A stretch of 64,000 bases of DNA from Agromyces sp. H66 (GCF_004959775.1 NZ_SJZG01000003.1:1-64000), one strand, 5' to 3'. Shown: positions 34,263 to 43,324, numbered from the stretch's first letter. A program made the numbers and translations. The notes: generated by a model from the letters alone, not told the origin.

Positions 34263-36044
34263 TCACCGGAGCCGCGGCGTGCGCGGCGGCTCCGAGCGTC
34301 GCGCACCGGTCGCCTCGAACGCGGCGGCGAGCGTGAGCAGGGCCGTGTCGTCGTAGGCACGTCCGGCGAACGTGAGGCCCACGGGCATCCCGATGTCCCG
34401 CATGGTGCCCATCGGCACCGTCACGGTCGGGATGCCGAGGTGCCGAGGCACGAGGTTGCCGTTCGCGACCCACACGCCGTTGCGCCAGCCGAGGTCGGCG
34501 GAGGCGGGGTTCACGTCCATGTCGGCCGGCCCGACGTCGGCGACCGCGGGGAAGACGACCGCGTCGAGGCCGAGCCCGTCCATCCACTCCTCGAGGTCGA
34601 GGCGGCGCGTCTCCTCGAGCCCGCGCAGTCCGTCCTCGAGCTCGGGCATGTCGTCCCACGTGGCATCCGGATTGCGCCTCACCCAGGCCGGATACTCCGC
34701 GATGTCGTCGTCGAAGCCCGTGTACCGGTCGGGCAGCGCGCCGGCGGGCTGCGGGAAGATGCGCGACCCGTCGACGTCGGCGAGCGTCGACAACGCCGGG
34801 TCGCCGTTGGCCTGCAGGAAGTCCTCCCACGCCCAGGCCGAGAGGTCGATGATCTCGCGCCGCAGGTACTCGGGGCTCACGAGTCCGCGTGTCGCGATGG
34901 TCGGAGCGCCGGGCCGGTCGCCCTCGTAGTTCGTCACGGCCGGGAAGTCGACCTCGATCACCTCGGCGCCCGCCGCCTCCAGGTCGCGCCGCGCGGCCTC
35001 CCAGAGTTCGATGACGGATGCTCGGGTGTCGATGCGCTGCCCGGTGGCTCCCCCGATGCCGGGGGTGCGTCCGGGCTCGGCGGTGCCCGCGTCGGGATCG
35101 GCGTTGACGTACATGCGCGGGATGCCAAACCGCCTCCCCGCGAGGGCGGCTCGGGCTGCCCGGGCCGCATCCCCCGGATCCGCGGTACCCCCGGGTTCGC
35201 CGCCGCCGGGCAGCAGCGCGACGTACGACGCCGGCCGCACGGCCGATGCGGCCGGGATCTCGACCCATGGCTGCACGCGCCAGAAGTCGCCGCGGGGATC
35301 GGGATCGTCGGCGACGATGACGTCGAGCACCTCGAGGAGGTCGCCCACGGTGCGGGTCTGCGGCACGACGACGTCCATCGTCGGCACGAGCGGCCAGTTG
35401 CCGCGCACCGAGATGACACCCCTCGAGGGGGTGTACGCACAGAGGGCGTTGTTCGACGCGGGCGCCCGGCCGCTCGACCAGGTCTCCTCGCCGAGGCCGA
35501 ACGCCGCGAACGACGCCGCGGTCGCCGTGCCCGAGCCGTTCGACGAGCCCGAGCCGAAGGCGGCCGTGAGGTAGTCGGCGTTGTACGGGCTCTCGGCGCG
35601 GCCGTAGACGCCGCGCTGCATGCCGCCGTTCGCCATGGGCGGCATGTTCGTGAGGCCGATGAGCACGGCGCCGGCCGCGCGCAGGCGTTCGATCGTGAAC
35701 GCGTCGCGCTGGGCGACGAGGTGCTCGAACGCGGGGGAGCCGGCCGCCGCGGTGAGGCCCCGGGCGAGGTAACTGTCCTTGGCGGTGTACGGGATCCCGT
35801 CGAGCGGGCCGAGGGTCTCGCCCCGCGCGCGGCGCTCGTCGGAGGCCCGCGCGTCGGCGATCGCGTCGGGATTGCGCACGACCACGGCGTTGAGGGCGGT
35901 CGGCGTGCCCGGCGCGTCGTACGCGTCGATCCGCGCGAGGTACGCCTCGACGAGCCCGACCGCCGTGGCACGGCCCTCTTCGAGCGCCCGTCGCAGGTCG
36001 GCGACGGATGCCTCGACCACGTCGAACGGCCCGCCCCCGCTCAT
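34263..36044 (-). CDS. Amidase signature-family enzyme
   Basis: 593 residues. The Ser-cisSer-Lys triad is visible: Lys in GIPYTAKDSY (~residue 90), cis-Ser and nucleophile region in GSGSSNGSGTA (~165-175), with GNLVPRHLGIPTVTVPMG and VGLTFAGRAYDDTALL near the C-terminus. It hydrolyses an amide bond in the cytosol; the longer central insert resembles the AtzF/glutamyl-type amidases of unknown substrate. Its ATG overlaps the stop of the agmatine deiminase gene, so it probably acts on a product or analogue in polyamine breakdown, although the classic N-carbamoylputrescine amidase belongs to another family. Confidence 0.9.
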   Translation of the reverse strand: MSGGGPFDVVEASVADLRRALEEGRATAVGLVEAYLARIDAYDAPGTPTALNAVVVRNPDAIADARASDERRARGETLGPLDGIPYTAKDSYLARGLTAAAGSPAFEHLVAQRDAFTIERLRAAGAVLIGLTNMPPMANGGMQRGVYGRAESPYNADYLTAAFGSGSSNGSGTATAASFAAFGLGEETWSSGRAPASNNALCAYTPSRGVISVRGNWPLVPTMDVVVPQTRTVGDLLEVLDVIVADDPDPRGDFWRVQPWVEIPAASAVRPASYVALLPGGGEPGGTADPGDAARAARAALAGRRFGIPRMYVNADPDAGTAEPGRTPGIGGATGQRIDTRASVIELWEAARRDLEAAGAEVIEVDFPAVTNYEGDRPGAPTIATRGLVSPEYLRREIIDLSAWAWEDFLQANGDPALSTLADVDGSRIFPQPAGALPDRYTGFDDDIAEYPAWVRRNPDATWDDMPELEDGLRGLEETRRLDLEEWMDGLGLDAVVFPAVADVGPADMDVNPASADLGWRNGVWVANGNLVPRHLGIPTVTVPMGTMRDIGMPVGLTFAGRAYDDTALLTLAAAFEATGARRSEPPRTPRLR

Positions 36045-37075
36045 CGCGCCACCTCCGGCTGCTGCTGCGTGATGCAGTGGATGCCGCCGCCGCGCGCCAG
36101 GATCGGCCGGGCGTCGACGGTCACGACCTCTCGCCCGGGGTAGGCGGCCGCGAGCAGGTCGCGCGCCGCGGCATCCGCTCGCTCGTCGCCGTAGCCGCAC
36201 GCGATGACGCCGCCGTTCACGACCATGTGGTTCACGTAGTTCCAGTCGACGAAGCCCTCGTCGTCGCGCAGCTGCGCGGGGGCGGGCAGGTCGATGATCT
36301 CGAAGCGGCGGCCCGCGGCATCCGTCGCCTCCGACAGGAACGCGCGCAGTTCGCGCATCACGACGTGATCGGGGTGCTCGGGGTTCGGCTGCTCGTGCAG
36401 GAGCAGCGTGCCGGGCGAGGCGATCGTCGCGACCATGTCGACGTGGCCGCGCGTGCCGAGGTCCTCGTAGTCGCGGGTGAGGCCGCGCGGCAGCCAGACC
36501 ACGTGCGTCGCCCCGATCGTGCGGGCGAGCTCGGCCTCGACGCGGGGTCGGTCGGCGTACGGGTTGCGTCCTGGGTCGAGCTGCACGGTCTCGGTGACCA
36601 GCACGGTGCCCTCGCCGTCGACGTGGATCGCTCCGCCCTCGTTCACGAGCATCGACGAGACGAGCTCGGCGCCCGCGGCCTCCGTCACGAACCGGCCGAT
36701 CTCGCGGTCGTTCGCCCAGGTCGCCCACTTCGGCGCGCCCCAGCCGTTGAAGATCCAGTCGACGCCGCCGAGCGCGCCGGGCCGTGCGTCGTCGAGCACG
36801 AACGTCGGCCCCATGTCGCGCATCCAGTAGTCGTCGAGCGGCGCCTCGAGCTGCGCGATGTCGGCCGAGAGCATGCGCCGGGCCCGGTCGCGCTCGATCG
36901 GGTCGACGACCATCGTGACGGGCTCGAAGCGGGCGACGGCGTGGGCGACCGCGGCCCAGGCGGCGTACGCCTCCTCGGCCGACGCGGCGTCGTCGCCGAG
37001 CGTGAGGCCGGGGCGCGGGAACGCCATCCAGGTGCGCTCGTGCGGCGCGGTCTCTGCGGGCATGCGCCACGACAT
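36041..37075 (-). CDS. aguA: Agmatine deiminase
   Basis: 344 residues from ATG 37075 behind AGGAGGTGG. It converts agmatine to N-carbamoylputrescine and ammonia. Seen: HERTWMAFPR near the start, DDYWMRDMGPTFV, NGWGAPKWATWANDREIG, GGAIHVDGEGT, the His/Asp pair TRGHVDMVA, and catalytic Cys334 in GGGIHCITQQQP. All residues of the guanidino-modifying enzyme site are in place. First gene of an aguA-amidase operon, divergent from a TetR-type regulator; a palindrome over the promoter at 37128-37143 is the likely operator. Confidence 0.93.
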   Translation of the reverse strand: MSWRMPAETAPHERTWMAFPRPGLTLGDDAASAEEAYAAWAAVAHAVARFEPVTMVVDPIERDRARRMLSADIAQLEAPLDDYWMRDMGPTFVLDDARPGALGGVDWIFNGWGAPKWATWANDREIGRFVTEAAGAELVSSMLVNEGGAIHVDGEGTVLVTETVQLDPGRNPYADRPRVEAELARTIGATHVVWLPRGLTRDYEDLGTRGHVDMVATIASPGTLLLHEQPNPEHPDHVVMRELRAFLSEATDAAGRRFEIIDLPAPAQLRDDEGFVDWNYVNHMVVNGGVIACGYGDERADAAARDLLAAAYPGREVVTVDARPILARGGGIHCITQQQPEVAR

Positions 37076-37098
37076 GCGGCCACCTCCTGTGGGGGTCA

Positions 37099-37116
37099 CG
37101 GATGCCGCGGCATCCG
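37099..37116. promoter_or_regulatory. 18-base perfect palindrome in the aguA leader
   Basis: CGGATGCCGCGGCATCCG is its own reverse complement. It is the full two-sided form of the GGCATCCG word that recurs throughout the window and lies 24 bases upstream of the aguA start. It may fold into an RNA hairpin, bind a protein, or simply reflect the genomic word. Confidence 0.6.
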
Positions 37117-37127
37117 CTCGACTAGTA

Positions 37128-37143
37128 TTGATCATACGATCAA
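37128..37143. promoter_or_regulatory. TetR-type operator between aguA and the regulator gene
   Basis: TTGATC-ATAC-GATCAA, a perfect 6-base inverted repeat. TAGTAT at 37124-37129 is a likely -10 for the rightward gene, so a bound regulator would shut its own promoter and probably that of the leftward operon. Confidence 0.7.
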
Positions 37144-37155
37144 CAAGAGGTGTCG

Positions 37156-37785
37156 ATGTCAAGAGCCCCCCGCCGATCGTCGGCACGCAAGTCGCCCGCC
37201 GAGCGCACCGCCGAGATCGCGGCTGCCGCGCGAGGTCTCGCCCTCGAGCACGGGCTCACCGCCGTGACCCTGCGCGGCGTCGCCGCCCGGGTCGACGTGA
37301 CGCCGGCGCTCGTCGCGCACTACGAGCCGAGCATGGACGCGCTCGTCGCCGCCGCCTTCACGTCGATCGTCGCCGACGAGATCGACGAGGTCGAGCGGCT
37401 CGTGGCCGGGTTGCCGACGCCGACGGCCCGCCTCGGCGCGCTCCTCGACACGCTCCTCGACGGCACCCGCGACGACGTCACCGTCGTGTGGGTCGAGGCG
37501 TGGGCGCTCGGCCGGCGCAACGAGCAGCTCGCGGCATCCGTCCGCTCCCAGATGGACGCCTGGCAGGCGGTCGTGCAGGGCATCGTCGAGGCGGGCATCG
37601 CGAGCGGAGAGTTCCGGGCGACGGATGCCGCGGGCATCGCGTGGCAGGTCCTCGGCATGATCGACGGGCTCAACGCGCAGGCGCTCGTGCGCTGGGGCGA
37701 CGCGGGAGCGCGCGGCTCGCTCCTCGGGCACGCGATCGAGGGGATGCTCGGGCTCGCGCGCGGCGCGCTCGGCGCAGCGGGCTGA
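37156..37785 (+). CDS. TetR-family transcriptional regulator
   Basis: 209 residues from ATG 37156 (AAGAGG 6 bases upstream; GTG 37150 is an alternative). The N-terminal helix-turn-helix spans ~residues 17-60: ERTAEIAAAARGLALEHGL, TLRGVAARVDVTPALVAHYEPS. The C-terminal ligand domain contains VWVEAWALGRRNEQL and MIDGLNAQALV, as in BetI/TetR_C_6-type regulators. Divergent from aguA-amidase with a palindromic operator between them, so it most likely represses that operon and itself, with agmatine or a related polyamine as a reasonable but untested inducer. Confidence 0.9.
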   Translation: MSRAPRRSSARKSPAERTAEIAAAARGLALEHGLTAVTLRGVAARVDVTPALVAHYEPSMDALVAAAFTSIVADEIDEVERLVAGLPTPTARLGALLDTLLDGTRDDVTVVWVEAWALGRRNEQLAASVRSQMDAWQAVVQGIVEAGIASGEFRATDAAGIAWQVLGMIDGLNAQALVRWGDAGARGSLLGHAIEGMLGLARGALGAAG

Positions 37786-37863
37786 GCCGCGGCATCCGAC
37801 GGGGCCTCCCGATGTCGGACGCTCGGGCTACGGTGAAGAACTGAGGCGACGGGAGGAAGCCGA

Positions 37864-40800
37864 ATGTACCTGGTCGACGGCACCGTCGTCACGAGCGCGA
37901 GCGACCTGAAGAAGGCCAGCGACTGCGAGTTCGCGTTCCTGCGCGAGCTCGACGTGAAGCTCGGCCGCGACACGCTCTTCGAGCCCGTCGCCGACCCCAT
38001 GCTCGAGCGGGCGGGGCGCCTCGGCGACGAGCACGAGCTGCGCGTGCTGGCGGCGTACCGCGAGCGCTTCGGCGCGGGCGTGGTCGAGATCGACCGGCCC
38101 GACCTGCGCGACGCCGACCAGGTCGCCGCGGCCGTCGCCGCGACGCTCGAGGCGTTCGAGTCGGGCGCGCCGGTCGTGTTCCAGGCGACGTTCGTCGACG
38201 ACGGCTTCGTGGGCTTCGCCGACTTCATCGTGCGCCAACCCGACGGCCGCTACCTCGTGCAGGACTCGAAGCTCGCCCGCCGGGCCCGCGTCACGGCGCT
38301 GCTGCAGCTCGCCGCCTACGCGACGCAGCTCGACCGGCTCGGCATCCCCCGCGCCGACACCGTCGAACTGCTCCTCGGCGACGGCACCACGAGCTCGCAC
38401 CGGCTCGACGACATCGAGCCCGTCTACCTGCTGCGCCGTGCCCGGCTCGAGCAGATCGTGGCCGACCGCGTCGCCGACGACGGCCCCGTGGCGTGGGGCG
38501 ACCCGCGCTACACGCTCGACGGCCGATGCCCCACCTGCGACCTCGAGGTGCAGGCGCACCGCGACCCGTTGCTCGTCGCCGGCCTCCGAACCACGCAGCG
38601 AGCGCACCTCTTCGAGGCGGGCATCACCACGATCGACGCGTTCGCCGCGTCGCAGGGGCCGATCGACGGCATCCTCGAGGCCACGCTCGACGGGCTGCGG
38701 CTGCAGGCCAAGCTCCAGCTCGCGGCCGAGGCGGCCGAGACGGCCGCCGAAGCGGCCGGCCGGCGCACACCCGACGACCCCCCGCTGCCGCCGCCCGTCG
38801 TGGTGCGCGAGCCGGGCGCACTCGCGGCCATCCCCGCACCCGACCCCGGTGACCTCTTCTTCGACTTCGAGGGCGACCCCCTGTACACCGAGGGGCCGGC
38901 CACCGACTGGGGCCTCGACTACCTGTTCGGCATGATCGACAACGACGAGCAGTTCACCCCCCTCTGGGCGCACAGCTTCGCCGAGGAGCGCGAGGCGCTC
39001 GTGCGGTTCCTCGAGTTGGTGAAGCTGCGCCGTGCGGCGCACCCCGACCTGCACATCTACCACTACGCGAGCTACGAGCGCACGCACCTCACGTCCATCG
39101 CCGCACGGCACGGTGTGGGCGAGGCCGATGTCGACCAGTTGCTCGCCGATGGCGTGCTCGTCGATCTCTACCCCATCGTGAAGCGCGCGGTGCGGGTGGG
39201 CAGCCGCTCCTACTCCATCAAGAAGCTCGAGCCCCTCTACATGGGCGACGAGTTGCGCGAGGCCGACGTGAAGTCGGGCGGCGACTCGATCCTCGAGTAC
39301 GTGCGCGCCCGCGAGCTCCTCGCGACCGGCGGCGACGACCCCGCCACGGGCCTGTCGGGCGCGGCCGCCGCACAGCACGTGCTCGACGACCTCGCCGAGT
39401 ACAACCGCTACGACTGCGTCTCCACGCTGCGGCTGCGCGACTGGCTCCTCGACCTCGCCCGACGCGAGCACGTCGAACCGGTGCCCGCGCTGCTCCTCTC
39501 GGAACCGACCGGCAAGCACTACGAGGCGAGCCCGCTCGCGGTGCACCTGCAGCGCCTCGCCGGCCCGGCCGACGACCCCGAGCGCGACGCCGACCACACG
39601 GCGCTCGCCCTCGCGGCAGCCGCGATCGACTACCACGACCGCGAGCTGAAGACCTTCTGGTGGGGCCACTTCTTCCGCGTCGAGCAGCCACTCGAGGCCT
39701 GGGAGGATCACCGCGACGTCCTCGTCGTCGATCCGGCACGCACCGTGGTGCTGCACGACTGGTACCGCGAGGGCCGGCAACAGCACGATCGCCGCGAGCT
39801 CCTGCTGCGCGGGCGCGTCGCCCCGGGCTCCCGGTTCAGCCCGGGGGCCGACCTCTACGTGCTGTACGAGTGGCCGGCTCCGTTCCCCTCGACCTCGCGC
39901 CGGCCCGGCTCGCGCGCGTGGACCGGCGCGACCGTCATCGAGGCGACCGCCGACGGTGTCCGCATCGAGGAGCGTTCCGTCGCCGGCGAGACCTGGCGGG
40001 GCCTGCCGATGGCCCTGGTGCCCGGCAACCCCCCGCCCGCCGGGCGCCAGCGCGACGCCATCGCCGAATGGGCCGCTCCGATCGCCTCCGGCCACCCCGC
40101 CTGGCCGCGCGACCCCGCCGTCGACCTCCTTCGCCGCATCCCGCCGCGCACGCGGTCGGGAGCGCTCGCCCCGCTTCCCGACCACGAGTACGTCGGCGCG
40201 GTCGTTCGCTCCCTCGGCGACCTCGACGACTCCTACCTCGCGGTGCAGGGGCCTCCCGGCACGGGCAAGACCTTCGTCGCCTCGCGCGTGATCGCGCGCC
40301 TCGTCGGCCATCACGGCTGGAAGGTCGGGGTGGTCGCCCAGTCGCACGCCGTGGTCGAGCACCTGCTCGACGCCGTCGTCGAGGCGGGGCTCGATCCCCG
40401 CCTCGTCGCGAAGGCGCCGAAAGACCGCGACGACGACGCCGAACGCGGATGGACCGTCATCGAGAAGAACGGGGCATCCGCGTTCATCGCCGCGAACCAG
40501 GCGACCGGCTTCGTCTACGGCGGCACCGCCTGGGACTTCGCGAACGCCGACCGCGTCGGCCGACGCGCGCTCGACCTGCTCGTCGTCGACGAGGCCGGCC
40601 AGTTCTCGCTCGCCGCGACGATCGCGGCGTCGGTCGCGGCACGACGACTCCTGCTCCTCGGCGACCCGCAGCAGCTTCCGCAGGTGAGCCAGGGCACGCA
40701 CCCCGAGCCGGTCGACACGTCGGCGCTCGGCTGGATCGCCGACGGGCACGACGTGCTGCCCGCGGAGTACGGGTACTTCCTCGCCGAGAGCCGGCGGATG

Positions 40801-41469
40801 CATCCGGCCCTCGCCGCCCCCGTCTCCCACCTCTCCTACGAGGGCGAGCTCAAGTCGCACGAGTGCGCCGCGTTGCGCGGCATCGACGGGATCGCGCCCG
40901 GCCTCACGCCCGTCGCCGTCGAGCACGACGGCAACACCACTGAGTCGGCCGAGGAGGCCGACGAGGTCGTGCGCATCGTCGGCGACCTGCTCGGCCGCGC
41001 GTACACCGGCACCCGTGACGCGGCCGACGGTCCCGAGCGGGCCGACCCGCGTCCCCTGCAGCAGACCGACCTCATCGTGGTGACGCCCTACAACGCGCAG
41101 CTCGCCCTCGTGCGCGATCGGCTCGACCGTGCCGGATACACCGAGGTGCCCGTCGGCACGGTCGACAAGTTCCAGGGCCAGGAGGCGGCGGTCGCCATCG
41201 TCTCCCTCGCCGCATCGTCGGCCACGGTCGCGCCGCGCGGAGTCGAGTTCCTGCTGCTGAAGAACCGGCTCAACGTCGCCATCTCCCGTGCGAAGGTCGC
41301 CGCCTACCTCGTGTATTCGCCGAGGCTGCTCGACGCACTCCCCCGCACGCCGCAGGGCGTGGCGCAGCTCAGCGCGTTCGCCCGGCTCGTGGGCGTCGAG
41401 CTCCCGCGGGTCGGCCGAGAATCTGCGTCAACGCACGCCGTGGAGTCGTCGGCCGTCGTTACGCCGTGA
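37864..41469 (+). CDS. TM0106-family RecB-like nuclease fused to superfamily I helicase
   Basis: 1201 residues behind GGGAGGAAG. N-terminal RecB/Cas4-like nuclease: DFIVRQPDG (~119) and QDSKLARRARVTALLQLAAYA (~133-152). A middle RNase H-like domain starts DLFFDFEGDPLYT (~332) and ends NRYDCVSTLRLRDWL (~515). The C-terminal helicase has Walker A GPPGTGKT (~797), motif II DEAGQFS (~909), QGTHPEPVD, and VGTVDKFQGQEA (~1096) with NVAISRAK. The make-up suggests cutting and unwinding DNA or RNA ends in the cytosol, in repair or nucleic-acid defence, but the family has no assigned pathway. It stands alone, with no cas genes nearby. Its 3' end overlaps the next convergent gene by 11 bases. Confidence 0.9.
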   Translation: MYLVDGTVVTSASDLKKASDCEFAFLRELDVKLGRDTLFEPVADPMLERAGRLGDEHELRVLAAYRERFGAGVVEIDRPDLRDADQVAAAVAATLEAFESGAPVVFQATFVDDGFVGFADFIVRQPDGRYLVQDSKLARRARVTALLQLAAYATQLDRLGIPRADTVELLLGDGTTSSHRLDDIEPVYLLRRARLEQIVADRVADDGPVAWGDPRYTLDGRCPTCDLEVQAHRDPLLVAGLRTTQRAHLFEAGITTIDAFAASQGPIDGILEATLDGLRLQAKLQLAAEAAETAAEAAGRRTPDDPPLPPPVVVREPGALAAIPAPDPGDLFFDFEGDPLYTEGPATDWGLDYLFGMIDNDEQFTPLWAHSFAEEREALVRFLELVKLRRAAHPDLHIYHYASYERTHLTSIAARHGVGEADVDQLLADGVLVDLYPIVKRAVRVGSRSYSIKKLEPLYMGDELREADVKSGGDSILEYVRARELLATGGDDPATGLSGAAAAQHVLDDLAEYNRYDCVSTLRLRDWLLDLARREHVEPVPALLLSEPTGKHYEASPLAVHLQRLAGPADDPERDADHTALALAAAAIDYHDRELKTFWWGHFFRVEQPLEAWEDHRDVLVVDPARTVVLHDWYREGRQQHDRRELLLRGRVAPGSRFSPGADLYVLYEWPAPFPSTSRRPGSRAWTGATVIEATADGVRIEERSVAGETWRGLPMALVPGNPPPAGRQRDAIAEWAAPIASGHPAWPRDPAVDLLRRIPPRTRSGALAPLPDHEYVGAVVRSLGDLDDSYLAVQGPPGTGKTFVASRVIARLVGHHGWKVGVVAQSHAVVEHLLDAVVEAGLDPRLVAKAPKDRDDDAERGWTVIEKNGASAFIAANQATGFVYGGTAWDFANADRVGRRALDLLVVDEAGQFSLAATIAASVAARRLLLLGDPQQLPQVSQGTHPEPVDTSALGWIADGHDVLPAEYGYFLAESRRMHPALAAPVSHLSYEGELKSHECAALRGIDGIAPGLTPVAVEHDGNTTESAEEADEVVRIVGDLLGRAYTGTRDAADGPERADPRPLQQTDLIVVTPYNAQLALVRDRLDRAGYTEVPVGTVDKFQGQEAAVAIVSLAASSATVAPRGVEFLLLKNRLNVAISRAKVAAYLVYSPRLLDALPRTPQGVAQLSAFARLVGVELPRVGRESASTHAVESSAVVTP

Positions 41470-41893
41470 GCTTGGCGACGGCCGCAGCGATGCGCCGCTG
41501 ACGAGTCTCCTCGGTCTTGGCGCCCTCGATGGCCGTCACGTGCGCCTTCCGGTGACTCGGCGCGAGCCGATCCCAAGCTTCCCGGGCGCCGGGCGTCGCG
41601 TCCAGCGCGGCCGCGAGATCGCCGGGCACCTCGACGGTGCGTGGCGCCGTGTCGACCTCGAGGTCGACCACGATGTGGTCGCCGCCGCTGATGCCCGTGG
41701 CCGCACGCCTGTCGGAACTGAACGGGATCAGATAGCGCCCGCCCATCACGGCGACCGTGCTCCGGTACTCGTAGCCGTTGACCGTGACGATCACCGGCGG
41801 CTTCCGGCCGGCGCCGAGACCCTCGATCACCTCGGGAGGCACCTCGATGCCCGTGTTGTTGCCGGACAGGAACATCGTCGTCTCGAACCGCAT
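41459..41893 (-). CDS. DUF1905/YdeI-like protein
   Basis: 144 residues. N-terminal DUF1905 beta domain (MRFETTMFLSGNNTGIEVPPEV, then VTVNGYEYRSTVAVMGGRYLIPFS) and a C-terminal YdeI/OmpD-associated helix pair (FAKLxPSHRKAHVTAIEGAKTEETRQRRI-like ending). Members are linked loosely to stress or bacteriocin tolerance; the molecular role is unknown. Cytosolic. It overlaps the helicase gene tail-to-tail by 11 bases and is divergent from the mycoredoxin-like gene. Confidence 0.85.
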   Translation of the reverse strand: MRFETTMFLSGNNTGIEVPPEVIEGLGAGRKPPVIVTVNGYEYRSTVAVMGGRYLIPFSSDRRAATGISGGDHIVVDLEVDTAPRTVEVPGDLAAALDATPGAREAWDRLAPSHRKAHVTAIEGAKTEETRQRRIAAAVAKLTA

Positions 41894-41949
41894 GCGCCCG
41901 AGTCTGCCACTGCCGCACGAAGCTGGGAATACCGCCCAGCCTCGATGCG

Positions 41950-41955
41950 TAGGTT
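41950..41955 (+). promoter_or_regulatory. -10 box of a leaderless transcript
   Basis: TAGGTT ends 6 bases before the GTG at 41962; no ribosome binding site is present. Confidence 0.6.
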
Positions 41956-41961
41956 ACGGAT

Positions 41962-42237
41962 GTGACTTCCCCCACGACTGACGCGAACCCTGCCCGCATC
42001 ACGATGTACGGCGCCGCCTGGTGCGGCGACTGCCGCCGATCGAAGGCGCTGCTCGACCGACGCGGCGTCGACTACGACTACATCGACCTCGAGCGGGTCG
42101 TCGACGGCGCCGCACGCGCCCAGGCGATCTCGGGACGCACGAACATCCCCGTCATCGTGTTCCCCGACGGCTCGCACCTCACCGAACCGACGGATGCCGC
42201 GCTCGGCGCGAAGCTCGACGAGGCCGTCGCCGCGTAG
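41962..42237 (+). CDS. Mycoredoxin/glutaredoxin-like protein
   Basis: 91 residues from GTG 41962. Thioredoxin-fold start ARITMYGAAWCGDCRRSKALL with the redox pair Cys-Gly-Asp-Cys, and the cis-Pro in TNIPVIVFPDG. The CGDC pair and mycothiol-using lineage point to a mycoredoxin-like protein that reduces mixed disulfides in the cytosol, though CGDC variants may instead handle specific partners. The transcript is probably leaderless. It converges on the F420-dependent oxidoreductase gene; the 78-base gap holds a small GC hairpin. Confidence 0.85.
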   Translation: MTSPTTDANPARITMYGAAWCGDCRRSKALLDRRGVDYDYIDLERVVDGAARAQAISGRTNIPVIVFPDGSHLTEPTDAALGAKLDEAVAA

Positions 42238-42315
42238 TCTCCGCCCTCCGGCCCAGCGGCCGCGTGGCCCGCGCGCTTCGGGACCCGAACCCGCCCGCGG
42301 GCGAGTGGCGCGCCC

Positions 42316-43317
42316 TCAGCCCGCGAGGGCCGGCATGACCTCGGACGCGAAGAGTTCGAGCCCCGAGCGGTCGTATGCCGCCTCGGGGAAGTAGTGGATC
42401 GCGTAGCCGAGCCCGAGCTCCCGGCGCTCGGCGAGCTTCGCCGCCACCTGCGACGGCGTGCCGACGGCGCCGAGCGGTCCGCGCAGCTCGGCCAGGTAGC
42501 CGGCCGTCTTCTCGGGGCCGAGATACGGCGCGAGGCGCGCCTCGATCGCGTCGAGACGGCGCGCGACATCCGCGTCATCGGTGCCGATCACGGTGTTGAA
42601 GTTCGACGAGCGCGTGATCGCGTCGAAGTCGGTGCCGAGACGCTCGCAGTGGCCGCGCAGCACCTCGCTCTTGTGCGCGAACACCTCGAGGGTGCCGGTG
42701 AAGTTCGTGTACGACGCGTACTTCGCGGCGATCCGCAACGTCACCTTCTCGCCGCCGCCGGCGACCCACATCGGGATTCCGTCCCGCTGCAACGGCAGCG
42801 GCCGCACGATCGCGCCGTCGACCTGGTAGTGCTTCCCGTCGAGCGTGGCCGAACCGGTGGTCCAGGCCTGGCGCATGATCTCGACGCCCTCGCGCAGCAT
42901 CGCGAGCCGGTCGGGCACGGGCGGGAACCCGTACCCGTAGGCCCGCCACTCGTGCTCGTACCACCCGCCGCCGATGCCCATCTCGACCCGCCCGCCCGAC
43001 ACGACGTCGACGGTCGCTGCGACCTTCGCGAGGTACGCCGGGTTGCGGTAGCCCATGCACGTGCACATCTGCCCGAGGCGCACACGCGAGGTCGACGCGG
43101 CGAAGGCCGACATGAGGGTCCACGCCTCGTGCGTCGCCTCGGTCTCGCTGGGCACGGGCGTGGTGTGGAAGTGATCGTAGACCCAGACGGATTCCCAGCC
43201 GGAGTCGGCGGCGTCGGCGTACTCCGCGAGCCCGCGCATGACCTCCCAGTGCTCGGCCGGCTCGATGCCGACGAGATCGTGACGCCAACCCTGGGGAACG
43301 AACATTCCGAATCGCAT
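42316..43317 (-). CDS. F420-dependent luciferase-like oxidoreductase (TIGR03560 type)
   Basis: 333 residues from ATG 43317. TIM-barrel luciferase family: MRFGMFVPQGWRHDL, SVWVYDHFHT, LGQMCTCMGYRNPAYLAKVAATVDVVSGGR, GIGGGWYEHEWRAYG, and WVAGGGEKVTLRIAAKYASYTNFTG. The SGGR and GGGWYEHE motifs mark the F420-binding branch. It reduces or oxidises an unknown substrate in the cytosol with coenzyme F420. TAGGCT (43330-43325 on the minus strand) ends 7 bases before the ATG, so the transcript is probably leaderless. Confidence 0.9.
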   Translation of the reverse strand: MRFGMFVPQGWRHDLVGIEPAEHWEVMRGLAEYADAADSGWESVWVYDHFHTTPVPSETEATHEAWTLMSAFAASTSRVRLGQMCTCMGYRNPAYLAKVAATVDVVSGGRVEMGIGGGWYEHEWRAYGYGFPPVPDRLAMLREGVEIMRQAWTTGSATLDGKHYQVDGAIVRPLPLQRDGIPMWVAGGGEKVTLRIAAKYASYTNFTGTLEVFAHKSEVLRGHCERLGTDFDAITRSSNFNTVIGTDDADVARRLDAIEARLAPYLGPEKTAGYLAELRGPLGAVGTPSQVAAKLAERRELGLGYAIHYFPEAAYDRSGLELFASEVMPALAG

Positions 43318-43324
43318 GGCGTCA

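Noticed and set aside
37828..40926. A 1032-residue minus-strand frame
   Set aside because: Antisense to the nuclease-helicase gene, whose motifs are intact.
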